The notes beneath the pieces are model-generated. The model did no database searches. It was not told where the DNA came from and was given only the letters and a program-made list of their open reading frames with translations. A stretch of 64,000 nucleotides of DNA from an uncultured Ferrimonas sp. Lineage in GTDB: Bacteria; Pseudomonadota; Gammaproteobacteria; Enterobacterales; Shewanellaceae. Positions 54,882 to 63,022 of the stretch are shown here, in pieces; position 1 is the stretch's first letter; the number at the start of each line of letters is the position of its first letter. Both the position numbers and the translations under genes were made by a program. The stretch is from positions 1 through 64,000 of the forward strand of contig NZ_CANLCI010000002.1 of NCBI RefSeq assembly GCF_947489035.1, given 5' to 3'.

Positions 54882-55589
54882 TTAAACCGCTTGGCGGTCG
54901 AGTTCGAGTACCGCTTGGCGCAAGGCGGTTACGGCGGCTTTATGCAATTGACACACTCGGGCTTCAGTTACCTTCAGCACCAAAGCGATCTCTTTAAGGT
55001 TCAGATCATGGTGGTAATAGAGCGACAGCAGCACCTGCTGCCGTTGTTGCAGTCGGCTTAGCCCTCGTTTTAATAGATCGCGCAGATCGCTTTGGTCGTC
55101 ACTGGGGATGGCCGGTTCTTGGTGTTGCAGCAGATCGTCCAAGCTGTGCATCGCATCGGCGTGGGCATCCAAGCTGCGCTGGCGCAACGCTTCGATGCTG
55201 ATGTTAAGAAACTGCGCCAACTCCGGATCCCGCGGCACTCGCCCCAGTTGGCGCGTAAGCTGCCGCTGGGCATCGTTGTATTCGTGGGCGGCTTGCCGCG
55301 TTTGACGGCTGCGCCAATCCAAGCGACGCAGTTCGTCCAGCATCGCTCCGCGAATGCGCTTAGACGCCACCGCAGCGAAATTGGTGTCGACATCGCCGGG
55401 GTAACGGCGAATGCTTTCCAACAGCGCCATCAGCCCCAGCTGTTCCAAGTCTTCCAGCGCCAACACGCCATTGCAGTGGCTGCGTAGTTGGCTGGCGATG
55501 CGCTTCACCAACGGCAGGTATTGGCTTAGCACTGCCTGTTCGTTTTGCGGCGCAGCGCGGCTGGCGTAACGATGAGACTGGGCAAACAT
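54882..55589 (-). CDS. fliA: Flagellar sigma-28 factor FliA (LafS-like)
   Basis: The 235-residue sigma factor recognises late flagellar promoters. Region 2 is visible as YLPLVKRIASQLRSH, EDLEQLGLMALLESI and RIRGAMLDELRRLDW. Region 3 is around QLGRVPRDPELAQFLN, and region 4 is the helix-turn-helix LYYHHDLNLKEIALVLKV with TEARVCQLH. It is held inactive by FlgM, encoded about 8 kb away. Five matching promoters can be seen in this window. Confidence 0.94.
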   Translation of the reverse strand: MFAQSHRYASRAAPQNEQAVLSQYLPLVKRIASQLRSHCNGVLALEDLEQLGLMALLESIRRYPGDVDTNFAAVASKRIRGAMLDELRRLDWRSRQTRQAAHEYNDAQRQLTRQLGRVPRDPELAQFLNISIEALRQRSLDAHADAMHSLDDLLQHQEPAIPSDDQSDLRDLLKRGLSRLQQRQQVLLSLYYHHDLNLKEIALVLKVTEARVCQLHKAAVTALRQAVLELDRQAV

Positions 55590-55597
55590 AGACGCTC

Positions 55598-56032
55598 CTA
55601 CTGCACCACTAACTTGGTAACCAACACCTGATCAATGATCAGCGCGAAGCCATTGGCGGCCAGTTGCTGTTCAAACGCCAGTTCCAGCTCGTCTTGGTGA
55701 GCCACAAGAAAACTGGAGTCGATCAGTTGATCCAGCGGCTTCTGCCCCATAACGCCGATGGTGGCGTTGCGGATCACCGGCGCGTAGCTGTCGATCTGTT
55801 TTTCGGTGTCGTCGTCGTACTCGCTCACTTTCAGCGAGAACTCCAGCAGCAGGTAACGATCGCTGGGCAGCGACAAGACGATCTTTTCGATGCGGTAAAA
55901 CTTGGGCGGCAGCTCTGGCTCAACCACCGGCTCGGCGTTGTCGGCGTTACTTTGCGCCACCCAGGCGTAGCCACCGGCGGCGGCGCCGGTCAGTAACAGA
56001 GCCACAATTAAGGCGATGATTTTTTTATTCAT
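55598..56032 (-). CDS. fliL: Flagellar basal body protein FliL (LafF-like)
   Basis: This 144-residue protein has a single N-terminal helix (IIALIVALLLTGAAAGGYAW) and a periplasmic stomatin-like domain (FYRIEKIVLSLPSDRYLLLE, FSLKVSE). FliL rings surround the stator and raise torque. It lies between fliK and fliA, nine bases from fliA. Confidence 0.9.
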   Translation of the reverse strand: MNKKIIALIVALLLTGAAAGGYAWVAQSNADNAEPVVEPELPPKFYRIEKIVLSLPSDRYLLLEFSLKVSEYDDDTEKQIDSYAPVIRNATIGVMGQKPLDQLIDSSFLVAHQDELELAFEQQLAANGFALIIDQVLVTKLVVQ

Positions 56033-56038
56033 AATTGT

Positions 56039-57349
56039 TTAGGCTCGCTCATCTAAATCGAGGGAAAGATCGCGGTTCGCCGCCGTTGTAGCTCCCCTAT
56101 CGGGGCTGGCATCGGCCTCGTTCGGACCGCTGATGCTGGCGACGGCGGGATCGTCGTTATGGCGCTGGCTGTGTTGCTGTGGTTGCCGATCGCTGACGCT
56201 GATCTCAACCTCGCCATTGAAGTGCTGGCTTAAATCAAACCGTAAGCGGTCTAACTGTTGCGCTAACGCCTCTTTTACCAGCGGCTGCGCGGCCAATAAG
56301 TGCACCTGCATGCGGCCGCCATCAAGGCGCACGTTAAGATCAATCTTACCCAGCTCCGGCGGATCCAACCGCAGTTCCGCGCCGCGGTACTTTTGCTCAA
56401 TCTGAAATTTCAGCTGTGCCGCCAGCGATTGCTGCAATTCGTTGCCCATGGCCGCGGTTTGGGTTGGCAACGACAGCGGCCCCCAGCTGGGTTTGGCCGC
56501 TGGGGCGGGTGGCAACAGCGCTGGGTGGTCGGCGCTGCGGGGGGCGCTGGCACTGCCATCGAGGTGGGTCAACGCATTCAGCCCGTCGCCCCCCAGCCGC
56601 TGGCTTAACAAGCCCCGCGCGGTGGTGGCGGTTGGTGCTGAGTTTGCCGCCACCAAGGTCGCCGTTGGGCTAACCCCATCCGTGGCCGCTAAGGCCGCCG
56701 CCGTTGAGCGCGGCGTGGCGGTGATGGTTGATGCCGCGGCGGTGGTCATTGCAGCCGTAACGGGCACGGCGCCCGCTGGGGTTACTGACGGCGCCAGAGG
56801 CGCGACCGGGGCTGCGATTGTTGCTGAAACCGAACCCGGCGCTGCTGTCACAACGGCCATTGTCGCGGTTGAAGCCAAAGTCGCGCTGTTGTTGGCCTGG
56901 GTGGCCAGTAGGGCTGGCGGTGCCGTGGCGGCAGTGGCCGTCGCCGCAACAGCTTGGGCGGCGGTTGTGGCCGAGAATGCGCCCGCTAACATGGCGGCGC
57001 CGGGCTGTTCCGGTGCCAAGGGAGCATTCGCCGCCGACGCGGAGCCCACGGCGGCGCTGGCCATCAAAGCCGTGAGCGACCGCTCCGGCTCGATCGCCAC
57101 GGCAAGCTCAAGTGCAGGTTCACGCTCTGCCTCTCGCGTTGCCTCTGCCGATTCTGGCGTCAGCGGCGGTTGCGGGTTATCGCCCAACTCGAACGAAGCC
57201 GGCTGCTCGGCCGGTTCGGCTTCAGCAGACGCAAGCGAACGGCCGTGCAGTGGCCGATAGCCGTCCGTTGTCAGCGACTCGGTGGTGGCGGGCGCGATGC
57301 CACTGGCGCCGCGTGTGGCGCCCGATTGATTAATAGAAGCGATGTTCAC
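56039..57349 (-). CDS. fliK: Hook-length control protein FliK (LafE-like)
   Basis: The protein has 436 residues. The first 290 are a low-complexity Ala/Thr/Pro-rich ruler with no Cys. The C-terminal switch domain is typical: AAQLKFQIEQKYRGAELRLD, PPELGKIDLNVRLDGGRMQV and FDLSQHFNGEVEISVSDRQ. It measures the hook and flips export to filament proteins. Its start overlaps the fliT-like gene by 20 bases. Confidence 0.9.
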   Translation of the reverse strand: MNIASINQSGATRGASGIAPATTESLTTDGYRPLHGRSLASAEAEPAEQPASFELGDNPQPPLTPESAEATREAEREPALELAVAIEPERSLTALMASAAVGSASAANAPLAPEQPGAAMLAGAFSATTAAQAVAATATAATAPPALLATQANNSATLASTATMAVVTAAPGSVSATIAAPVAPLAPSVTPAGAVPVTAAMTTAAASTITATPRSTAAALAATDGVSPTATLVAANSAPTATTARGLLSQRLGGDGLNALTHLDGSASAPRSADHPALLPPAPAAKPSWGPLSLPTQTAAMGNELQQSLAAQLKFQIEQKYRGAELRLDPPELGKIDLNVRLDGGRMQVHLLAAQPLVKEALAQQLDRLRFDLSQHFNGEVEISVSDRQPQQHSQRHNDDPAVASISGPNEADASPDRGATTAANRDLSLDLDERA

Positions 57350-57635
57350 GTTGATGCATTAACTCGGTTTGGTGATAAGCCCGCAGCCCATGTTGCTGTT
57401 GCTGCTGCTGTTGAAGCTGTTGTTGCAGCTCAATATTGTGCTGTTGCATGCGGATCATCGCGCGCTGGTGGGCGGCGGCAACCAGATCGTAACTGCTGTC
57501 TTCCCCCCGCTGTTTGGGGCCATGCAGCTTTAACAACGGCGCTAATTTGCGATCCACCATCGCCAAGCGAGCCCACTCTTTGGCAACGCTGTGGCGCTCT
57601 AACGCATCGGCAAAACGCAACCAAATGTCAGTCAA
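57330..57635 (-). CDS. fliT: FliT-like flagellar chaperone (LafD position)
   Basis: The 101-residue, mostly helical protein ends in a Gln-rich coiled coil (eight Gln in a row near residue 78). Sequence alone gives no firm family. Position between fliS and fliK equals lafD/fliT in lateral operons, where this protein caps FliD before export. The start overlaps fliS by eight bases and the end overlaps fliK. Confidence 0.65.
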   Translation of the reverse strand: MTDIWLRFADALERHSVAKEWARLAMVDRKLAPLLKLHGPKQRGEDSSYDLVAAAHQRAMIRMQQHNIELQQQLQQQQQQQHGLRAYHQTELMHQREHRFY

Positions 57636-58008
57636 AACTCTGCCATCCCTGATGAATGTTGCTGATCACCTCGCTCACGGAATTGAGCATTACGGTGTCG
57701 TTGTTGATGCTGGCGTTCAGCAGCTGGCGATGGCTGAAGTCGTACAGTTGGTGCAAGTTCGCCGCCAGTTCGCCGCCGTTCTCCATGTCCAGCATCGCGT
57801 CCATGCCCATGATGATGTTCAGGCACTTCTCTACCGATTTGGCTTTGGCTTCAAAGCGACGGGCGTCAATGTGCCCGGCCACTTTCCCCAGTTCATCCAA
57901 GCAGCCTTCCAGCAGCATCCGCACCAATTCGTGTTGGTTGGCCGAGGCCGCACGGGCATCAACCGAACTTTGCTGATAAGCGGCGAATGGGTCTTGATTG
58001 GTAAACAT
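57628..58008 (-). CDS. fliS: Flagellin export chaperone FliS (LafC-like)
   Basis: This 126-residue four-helix-bundle chaperone keeps flagellin unfolded. YQQSSVDARAASANQHELVR and MLLEGCLDELGKVAGHID are clear FliS motifs, followed by LNIIMGMDAMLDMENGGELA. It starts 11 bases after fliD. Confidence 0.93.
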   Translation of the reverse strand: MFTNQDPFAAYQQSSVDARAASANQHELVRMLLEGCLDELGKVAGHIDARRFEAKAKSVEKCLNIIMGMDAMLDMENGGELAANLHQLYDFSHRQLLNASINNDTVMLNSVSEVISNIHQGWQSFD

Positions 58009-58019
58009 TAACGTTGTCC

Positions 58020-59399
58020 TTAAGCCGTTGGGGCGTAAAACAGTTGCGAGGTAGACAGCAGCTGCATCTGGTACTGTTCGGCCGCAGCAAAGCGGTCGAC
58101 GTACATGCTGTATTTCTGCTTCATGCGGTAATCAAAGGACTCCATGTCGTCTTCCAGAGTGCGCTGCTCCTGTTTGACCGAGTCCTGTTTCATGTCCAAG
58201 TAACCTTGGGTTTTGGTGAAGGGATCTAAGGTGGCGTCGATTTTGTCGATGTAGCCGCCAGTGCCGCTGAACATCTCCTCCACCGCTTTGGCGTTGTTGC
58301 TTAAGGCGGCATCTAATTTGTCGTCGTCCACACTGAGCTTGCCACTGCGTTCCATTTCGATGCCGATGTCCGACAGCGCCATGCCGTTATCGGCGGCATC
58401 AAACACCATCTCACGCAGGTTCATCCGTAACCGCCGGATCGAAGAATCGCCCTTTAAGATCCCAATCTCATCGGCGCCAACCTCTTTCGGTTTGTCGTCG
58501 TCCTCATCGTCGCTGTCGCTGTCATCGTCGTCGTCATCGTCGGTGCTGCTGTCGTCATCGTCTTCAACCGTCATCGCTTGCGTGAGCTCATCAATCTGCT
58601 TCATCAAGTTGTTGTAGTTTTCAACAAAATCTTCCACCTGATCCTTGGTAGAATCGGTATCGGCTTCGACCTTCAGGGTGTCGGTGCCAACCTGCTTGAG
58701 ATCCAAGCTGATGCCATCAATCACGTTTTCTACGTGGTTCGAGCTGCTGCTAATGGCCACCCCATTGATGCTGAACTGCGCGTCTTGCGCCGCCGCGAGT
58801 TGGTTAAAAGCAAAACCGGCATCGTTCTGCACGATGTTGATCTGGTTGGCGACGCCACTGTCGTTAGCCGACAGCATCAGCTCAACGCTGCCATCGCCTT
58901 TGCGGATCAACGCGGCGGTGGCACCGGGGTTATCATTGGCGTCGTTGATGTGGCTCACCAGATCGCTCACGGTGGCGGTGCCACTGGCGTTCAGCAGCGC
59001 AAAATCAACGGTCATGCTTTGGCCATCAACGTCAAATTCCAGCAAACCACTGGCGGGCAAGATGGCGTCTTCACTGGCAAAGGCTGCGCTGATCTTGTGG
59101 GATTGCGCCAGCTGGGTTACCGCCAGATCGTAATTGCCCGCGGGGGCACTGTTGCCAATGGTTACATCAGCAAAACTGTCGCTGCTGAAGCTGCCTTTAA
59201 AGGCGTCAAAGCCCTCTTTCCCCAGCTCCGACAACTGTTTTTGCATCTTTTCCAGCGACGATTCCAACAGATCGTAAGCGTCCGAACGCGAATCTAAGCC
59301 GCTTTCGCGGTTGCTGTAGATGGTGTCTTGGGCGGCGCGTTCAGCAGCGATGATCTGCTGCGCCATAGACGCCGAGTTACCAGTAGGCATGCCAGGCAT
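58020..59399 (-). CDS. fliD: Filament cap protein FliD (LafB-like) with acidic insert
   Basis: The 459-residue cap protein assembles flagellin at the filament tip. N-terminal axial region: SMAQQIIAAERAAQDTIYSN; the FliD N-terminal domain runs to about 110 and the C-terminal FliD domain from about 235, ending in a helix (KYSMYVDRFAAAEQYQMQLL). Residues about 277-302 form an almost pure Asp/Glu/Ser run, which is unusual in this family. It heads the minus-strand operon and has a sigma-28-type promoter upstream. Confidence 0.92.
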   Translation of the reverse strand: MPGMPTGNSASMAQQIIAAERAAQDTIYSNRESGLDSRSDAYDLLESSLEKMQKQLSELGKEGFDAFKGSFSSDSFADVTIGNSAPAGNYDLAVTQLAQSHKISAAFASEDAILPASGLLEFDVDGQSMTVDFALLNASGTATVSDLVSHINDANDNPGATAALIRKGDGSVELMLSANDSGVANQINIVQNDAGFAFNQLAAAQDAQFSINGVAISSSSNHVENVIDGISLDLKQVGTDTLKVEADTDSTKDQVEDFVENYNNLMKQIDELTQAMTVEDDDDSSTDDDDDDDSDSDDEDDDKPKEVGADEIGILKGDSSIRRLRMNLREMVFDAADNGMALSDIGIEMERSGKLSVDDDKLDAALSNNAKAVEEMFSGTGGYIDKIDATLDPFTKTQGYLDMKQDSVKQEQRTLEDDMESFDYRMKQKYSMYVDRFAAAEQYQMQLLSTSQLFYAPTA

Positions 59400-59514
59400 A
59401 ATTTTCCTCTCGAAGATCGCAATGGGGTGCTAAGCCCAATCACGGCAATGTCGCTAACAGCCACAAAGCAATAATCAGGCCAACAACCTAAAAAACATTA
59501 ACTACTGATGTGGC

Positions 59515-59541
59515 AAGGCGTCCAAGGGAGGGAAGAACTTA
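59515..59541 (-). promoter_or_regulatory. Sigma-28-type promoter of the fliD operon
   Basis: On the minus strand TAAGTTCT (59534-59541), 11 bases, then GACGCCTT (59515-59522), matching the pattern before the flagellin and flgM genes. It lies about 116 bases before the fliD start. Confidence 0.65.
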
Positions 59542-59564
59542 AATCGAATGACAAAGCGGAAGCG

Positions 59565-59735
59565 GTTTTTCCTGTTGCCGCTACCGCGGAAGTCGTCACT
59601 ACCGGCGTTTGCCAAGGCGGTTTCTGGCAAACCGCTGGGCGGCTGTGCTGAATGGATGGCCTCATGACTCCCTGTCATGATTCGGGCAGCGTTCACTGCA
59701 GGGCGTCGCCGTTCGCAATGGCCAAAGGCTAACTT
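59565..59735. other. GC-rich non-coding stretch with competing hairpins
   Basis: Part of the 453-base gap between fliD and the first flagellin. GTTTGCCA (59607-59614) pairs with TGGCAAAC (59625-59632), while GCGGTTT (59617-59623) pairs with AAACCGC (59629-59635), so only one can form. CATGA/TCATG lies at 59663-59679. An 85-codon minus-strand frame crosses it but lacks a ribosome site. It could be an inserted repeat or a regulatory region. Confidence 0.45.
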
Positions 59736-59776
59736 GCTGATAAAAATCACCAAGCTCAAAAAAGCAGCAATTCATT

Positions 59777-59803
59777 TAAGAAAAATGCAGTCGCCACCGC
59801 CTT
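59777..59803 (+). promoter_or_regulatory. Sigma-28-type promoter of flagellin gene 1
   Basis: TAAGAAAA, 11 bases, ACCGCCTT, ending 49 bases before the flagellin ATG. Same pattern and spacing as the other flagellar promoters in the window. Confidence 0.65.
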
Positions 59804-59852
59804 GAATGAGTGAACCCAGGGCAAACGCCCGCACTGATAAAGAGGACTTATC

Positions 59853-60650
59853 ATGCTTACTGTTCATACCAACTACGCCTCGTTAGTGGGCCAAAACTCA
59901 CTCAGCCGCGCTAACAGTTCGATGACCACCGCCATGGAACGCTTATCCACTGGTTTTCGTATCAACGGTGCCTCAGACGATGCGGCGGGGCTGCAAATCG
60001 CGTCACGCTTACAAGCGGATTCAGTGGCACTGAATCAAGGGATCCGTAATGTGAATGATGGCGTGGCGATGCTGGAAACCGCCGATGGCGCGTTATCGGA
60101 AGTGGAGTCGATTGGCATGCGCATGACCGAACTCGCCACCCAACACAACAACGCCACCCTGTCCGCCGATGATCAAGCCGCAGTGAAAACCGAATTCGAT
60201 GCCCTGGCAACGGAAATCACCGACATCATGACCAAGACCGAATTTGCAGGGCAAAAGCTGTTGGAAGGGGGCAAGTTAGGTGCCGCCGTCGTCATTGATG
60301 CTGGGGTTGGCCGCACCGTAAGCATTGATGCCAGCGCCAATCTCACCCAATTAGCAACCGATTATGCCGCGCTGGATGTGGCCGATGTGGGCACCGTAGA
60401 CACCATGTTGAAAAGCCTGGGTGACACCCGAGCCGACATCGGTGCTGGGGTCAACCGCCTGCAGCACACTGGCAACAACAACGCCAACATCGATGAGGGG
60501 ACTCAGCAGGCATTAAGTGGCATCAAAGACGCTGACTTTGCCATTGAATCTTCCAACATGACCAAAAATCAGATGCTGGTACAGGCGGGCACCAACGTGC
60601 TGTCACGTGCCAACCAAAACACCAGCTTGGTGATGAGTCTGTTGGGCTAA
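59853..60650 (+). CDS. fliC: Flagellin 1 (lateral type)
   Basis: This filament subunit has 265 residues. The N-terminal D0/D1 helices (VHTNYASLVGQNSLSRANSS, MERLSTGFRINGASDDAAGL) and the C-terminal ones (SSNMTKNQMLVQAGTNVLSR, ending VMSLLG) are complete. The short middle (about 140-190) means no surface D2/D3 domains, as in lateral flagellins. GAGGA precedes the ATG. It differs from copies 2 and 3 at several conserved sites (SRANSSM instead of NRANGDM) and is the most divergent of the three. Confidence 0.95.
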   Translation: MLTVHTNYASLVGQNSLSRANSSMTTAMERLSTGFRINGASDDAAGLQIASRLQADSVALNQGIRNVNDGVAMLETADGALSEVESIGMRMTELATQHNNATLSADDQAAVKTEFDALATEITDIMTKTEFAGQKLLEGGKLGAAVVIDAGVGRTVSIDASANLTQLATDYAALDVADVGTVDTMLKSLGDTRADIGAGVNRLQHTGNNNANIDEGTQQALSGIKDADFAIESSNMTKNQMLVQAGTNVLSRANQNTSLVMSLLG

Positions 60651-60659
60651 CTGGCTGGG

Positions 60660-60688
60660 CGCCGTTAGGGGGGCAACCTCTAACGGCG
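60660..60688 (+). terminator. Hairpin after flagellin 1
   Basis: CGCCGTTAG / CTAACGGCG stem of 9 bp, 10 bases past the stop. It lacks a clear T-tract, so it may be a weak terminator or a 3' stabilising hairpin. Confidence 0.5.
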
Positions 60689-60748
60689 TCACCATACACA
60701 GGTAAATCTTTGTTTTTATTAGCCTTTACGTTTTAATCAAAAAAACAT

Positions 60749-60775
60749 TAAGTTTTTTCAGTGGGTTGCCGCCTT
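60749..60775 (+). promoter_or_regulatory. Sigma-28-type promoter of flagellin gene 2
   Basis: TAAGTTTT, 11 bases, GCCGCCTT, ending 51 bases before the ATG. It is the second-best match to the shared pattern. Confidence 0.72.
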
Positions 60776-60826
60776 GCTTGAGTGAACCCCGAGGGCACAC
60801 TGCCCAAGACGTTAGAGGATAATAAT

Positions 60827-61624
60827 ATGCTTTCTGTTCACACTAACTACGCATCACTGGTAGGCCAAAACTCCCTCAACCGCGCCAACGGCGACATGAC
60901 CACCGCGATGGAACGTTTGTCTACCGGTTTTCGCATCAACGGCGCCTCTGACGACGCCGCTGGCCTGCAGATCGCGTCGCGCTTAGAAGCGGATTCCGTT
61001 GCCCTAAACCAAGGCATGCGTAACGTAAACGACGGCGTTGCGATGCTGGAAACCGCCGACGGTGCCCTGTCTGAAGTGGAATCCATGGGCATGCGCATGA
61101 CCGAGCTGGCGACCCAGTACGGAAACGGCACCCTGTCTGCTGACGATCAAAAGGCCGTGAAGACCGAGTTCGACGCGCTGAAAACCGAAATCACCGACAT
61201 CATGACCAAAACTGAATTTGCCGGTGAAAAACTGCTGGAAGGCGGTAAATTGGATGCCGCCATCAAAATTGATGCTGGCGTAGGCCGTACCGTGTCGGTG
61301 GATGCCACCACCAACATGACCGCCCTGAAAACCGCTTACGGCGCGCTGGATGTAGCCGACGTAACCAAAGTCGACGACATGCTCAAAACCTTGGGGCAAA
61401 CCCGCGCCGATCTTGGTGCTGGGGTGAACCGCCTGCAGCACACCGCCAACAACAACGCCAACATTGATGAAGGCACCCAGCAAGCCCTGGGCACCATCAA
61501 AGACGCTGATTTTGCGGTGGAATCCTCCAACATGACCAAAAACCAGATGCTGGTACAGGCGGGCACCAACGTGCTGTCTCGCGCCAACCAGAACACCTCT
61601 TTGGTGATGAGCCTGCTGGGTTAA
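60827..61624 (+). CDS. fliC: Flagellin 2 (lateral type)
   Basis: This 265-residue flagellin starts at the ATG preceded by AGAGGATA; an upstream in-frame ATG at 60782 lies too near the promoter. Ends are nearly identical to flagellin 3 in protein and DNA, while the middle (about 140-195) differs. Lys residues are common in the middle (for example EKLLEGGKLDAAIKID) and could be targets of the FliB-like methylase at the window end. Confidence 0.95.
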   Translation: MLSVHTNYASLVGQNSLNRANGDMTTAMERLSTGFRINGASDDAAGLQIASRLEADSVALNQGMRNVNDGVAMLETADGALSEVESMGMRMTELATQYGNGTLSADDQKAVKTEFDALKTEITDIMTKTEFAGEKLLEGGKLDAAIKIDAGVGRTVSVDATTNMTALKTAYGALDVADVTKVDDMLKTLGQTRADLGAGVNRLQHTANNNANIDEGTQQALGTIKDADFAVESSNMTKNQMLVQAGTNVLSRANQNTSLVMSLLG

Positions 61625-61654
61625 TCCCCACCGGAGCCAAGCTGATCCGCTGTC

Positions 61655-61685
61655 GCGGCGATGACTTAGTCATCGCCGCTTTTTT
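61655..61685 (+). terminator. Terminator after flagellin 2
   Basis: GCGGCGATGA / TCATCGCCGC stem followed by six T, 31 bases past the stop. Confidence 0.88.
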
Positions 61686-61725
61686 ATGTCGTTATCAGCG
61701 TCAATTCAGGGGGAGCTTAGGCTGG

Positions 61726-61780
61726 AGGGCTTAGATTTAAGGGCTTGGGTTTAAGGGCTTAGATTGAGAGCTTAGAGTGA
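61726..61780. repeat. Imperfect 14-bp tandem repeat between flagellins 2 and 3
   Basis: Four units: AGGGCTTAGATTTA, AGGGCTTGGGTTTA, AGGGCTTAGATTGA and GAGCTTAGAGTGA; a related GGGAGCTTAG precedes them at 61711. The remainder of the 426-base gap, apart from the terminator and the next promoter, shows nothing recognisable. Confidence 0.85.
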
Positions 61781-61975
61781 GAGCTGACCGCGACACCCCG
61801 CGTCATGCCATGTCAGGTCACGGCATAGCCCTGCCCACAGCTGCCACTGGGGCACCGCCGCTCAAGCTAAAGCCAATCTTTTGCTAGACACGGTCAACAT
61901 TCAGCCGCAAACGCATAAAAATACAACTCATGCTGTTAACCGGCTAATTCATAGAAAAAATTTTCAAATAAACAT

Positions 61976-62002
61976 TAAGTTATTGCCCGCAACGGTCGTC
62001 CT
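61976..62002 (+). promoter_or_regulatory. Sigma-28-type promoter of flagellin gene 3
   Basis: TAAGTTAT, 11 bases, GTCGTCCT, ending 48 bases before the ATG. It shares AACATTAAG with the flagellin 2 promoter; the -10 is the weakest match of the set. Confidence 0.58.
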
Positions 62003-62050
62003 GTCCAGATACGACTCTTGAGCAGCCCGCTCAATTTACTGGAGAGCCCA

Positions 62051-62869
62051 ATGCTATCGGTACACACTAACTACGCCTCTTTGGTAGGCCAAAACTCCCT
62101 TAACCGCGCCAACGGCGACATGACCACCGCCATGGAGCGTTTGTCCACTGGCTTTCGCATCAACGGCGCCTCTGACGACGCCGCCGGTTTGCAGATCGCC
62201 TCTCGCTTAGAAGCGGATTCCGTTGCCCTGAATCAAGGCATGCGTAACGTCAACGACGGCGTTGCGATGCTGGAAACCGCCGATGGCGCCCTGTCGGAAG
62301 TGGAATCTATTGGCATGCGCATGACCGAGCTGGCGACCCAATACGGGAACGGCACCCTGTCTGCTGACGACAAAACTGCCGTAGAAACTGAGTTTAATGC
62401 ACTGAAAGCTGAAGTCGGCGACATCATGACCAAAACCGAATTCGCCGGAGAAAAGCTGTTAGAAGGCGGTAAAGTTGGCAGCGGCGCTATCACTATTGAT
62501 GCCGGTGTAGGCCGCGACGTATCCGTCAACGCAAAGGTCAATATGGATAAACTGATTGCTAGTTACGGTGCCCTAGATATCACCACTGTTGCCCCCGGAG
62601 GCCCGGAAAAATTGGTTGATGGTATGCTGGCAGACTTAGGTAATACCCGTGCAGACCTCGGCGCTGGCGTTAACCGCCTGCAGCACACCGCCAGTAACAA
62701 CGCCAACATTGATGAAGGCACCCAGCAAGCTCTGGGCACCATCAAAGACGCTGATTTTGCGGTGGAATCCTCCAACATGACCAAAAACCAGATGCTGGTA
62801 CAAGCGGGCACCAACGTGCTGTCTCGCGCCAACCAGAACACCTCTTTGGTGATGAGCCTGCTGGGCTAA
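62051..62869 (+). CDS. fliC: Flagellin 3 (lateral type)
   Basis: This 272-residue flagellin has a start at 62051 with GGAGAG upstream; the frame extends 11 codons further. The first 110 and last 75 residues are almost the same as in flagellin 2, while the centre (about 140-200, with VAPGGPEKLVDGM) carries a seven-residue longer variable part. Recent duplication or gene conversion of the ends is likely. Confidence 0.95.
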   Translation: MLSVHTNYASLVGQNSLNRANGDMTTAMERLSTGFRINGASDDAAGLQIASRLEADSVALNQGMRNVNDGVAMLETADGALSEVESIGMRMTELATQYGNGTLSADDKTAVETEFNALKAEVGDIMTKTEFAGEKLLEGGKVGSGAITIDAGVGRDVSVNAKVNMDKLIASYGALDITTVAPGGPEKLVDGMLADLGNTRADLGAGVNRLQHTASNNANIDEGTQQALGTIKDADFAVESSNMTKNQMLVQAGTNVLSRANQNTSLVMSLLG

Positions 62870-62899
62870 ACCGCCACTGAATTCAGTGCCGTTGCTGAT

Positions 62900-62924
62900 C
62901 CACCGCCGCCCATGGCGGCGGTGG
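62900..62924 (+). terminator. GC-rich hairpin after flagellin 3
   Basis: A perfect 11-bp stem CCACCGCCGCC / GGCGGCGGTGG with loop CAT, 31 bases past the stop. There is no T-tract, so it may pause polymerase or protect the mRNA 3' end rather than terminate. Confidence 0.55.
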
Positions 62925-62980
62925 GTCACAACTACGGCCGCCAATCCGTCGATTTTTGCCATTTATTTAAAATTGGGGCT

Positions 62981-63007
62981 TAAGTTTCCGTACACTCACG
63001 CCGCCTT
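62981..63007 (+). promoter_or_regulatory. Sigma-28-type promoter of flgMN
   Basis: TAAGTTTC, 11 bases, GCCGCCTT: the best match of the five. It would let FliA drive its own inhibitor FlgM in a feedback loop. Confidence 0.75.
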
Positions 63008-63022
63008 AGCTCAATAAGCCGC

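Noticed and set aside
56442-57260. 272-codon plus-strand Ala/Val-rich frame
   Set aside because: Complement of the low-complexity FliK ruler; simple composition explains the open frame.
59502-59759. 85-codon minus-strand frame between fliD and flagellin 1
   Set aside because: Overlaps the fliD promoter and several hairpins; no ribosome site. Kept only as a structured non-coding block.
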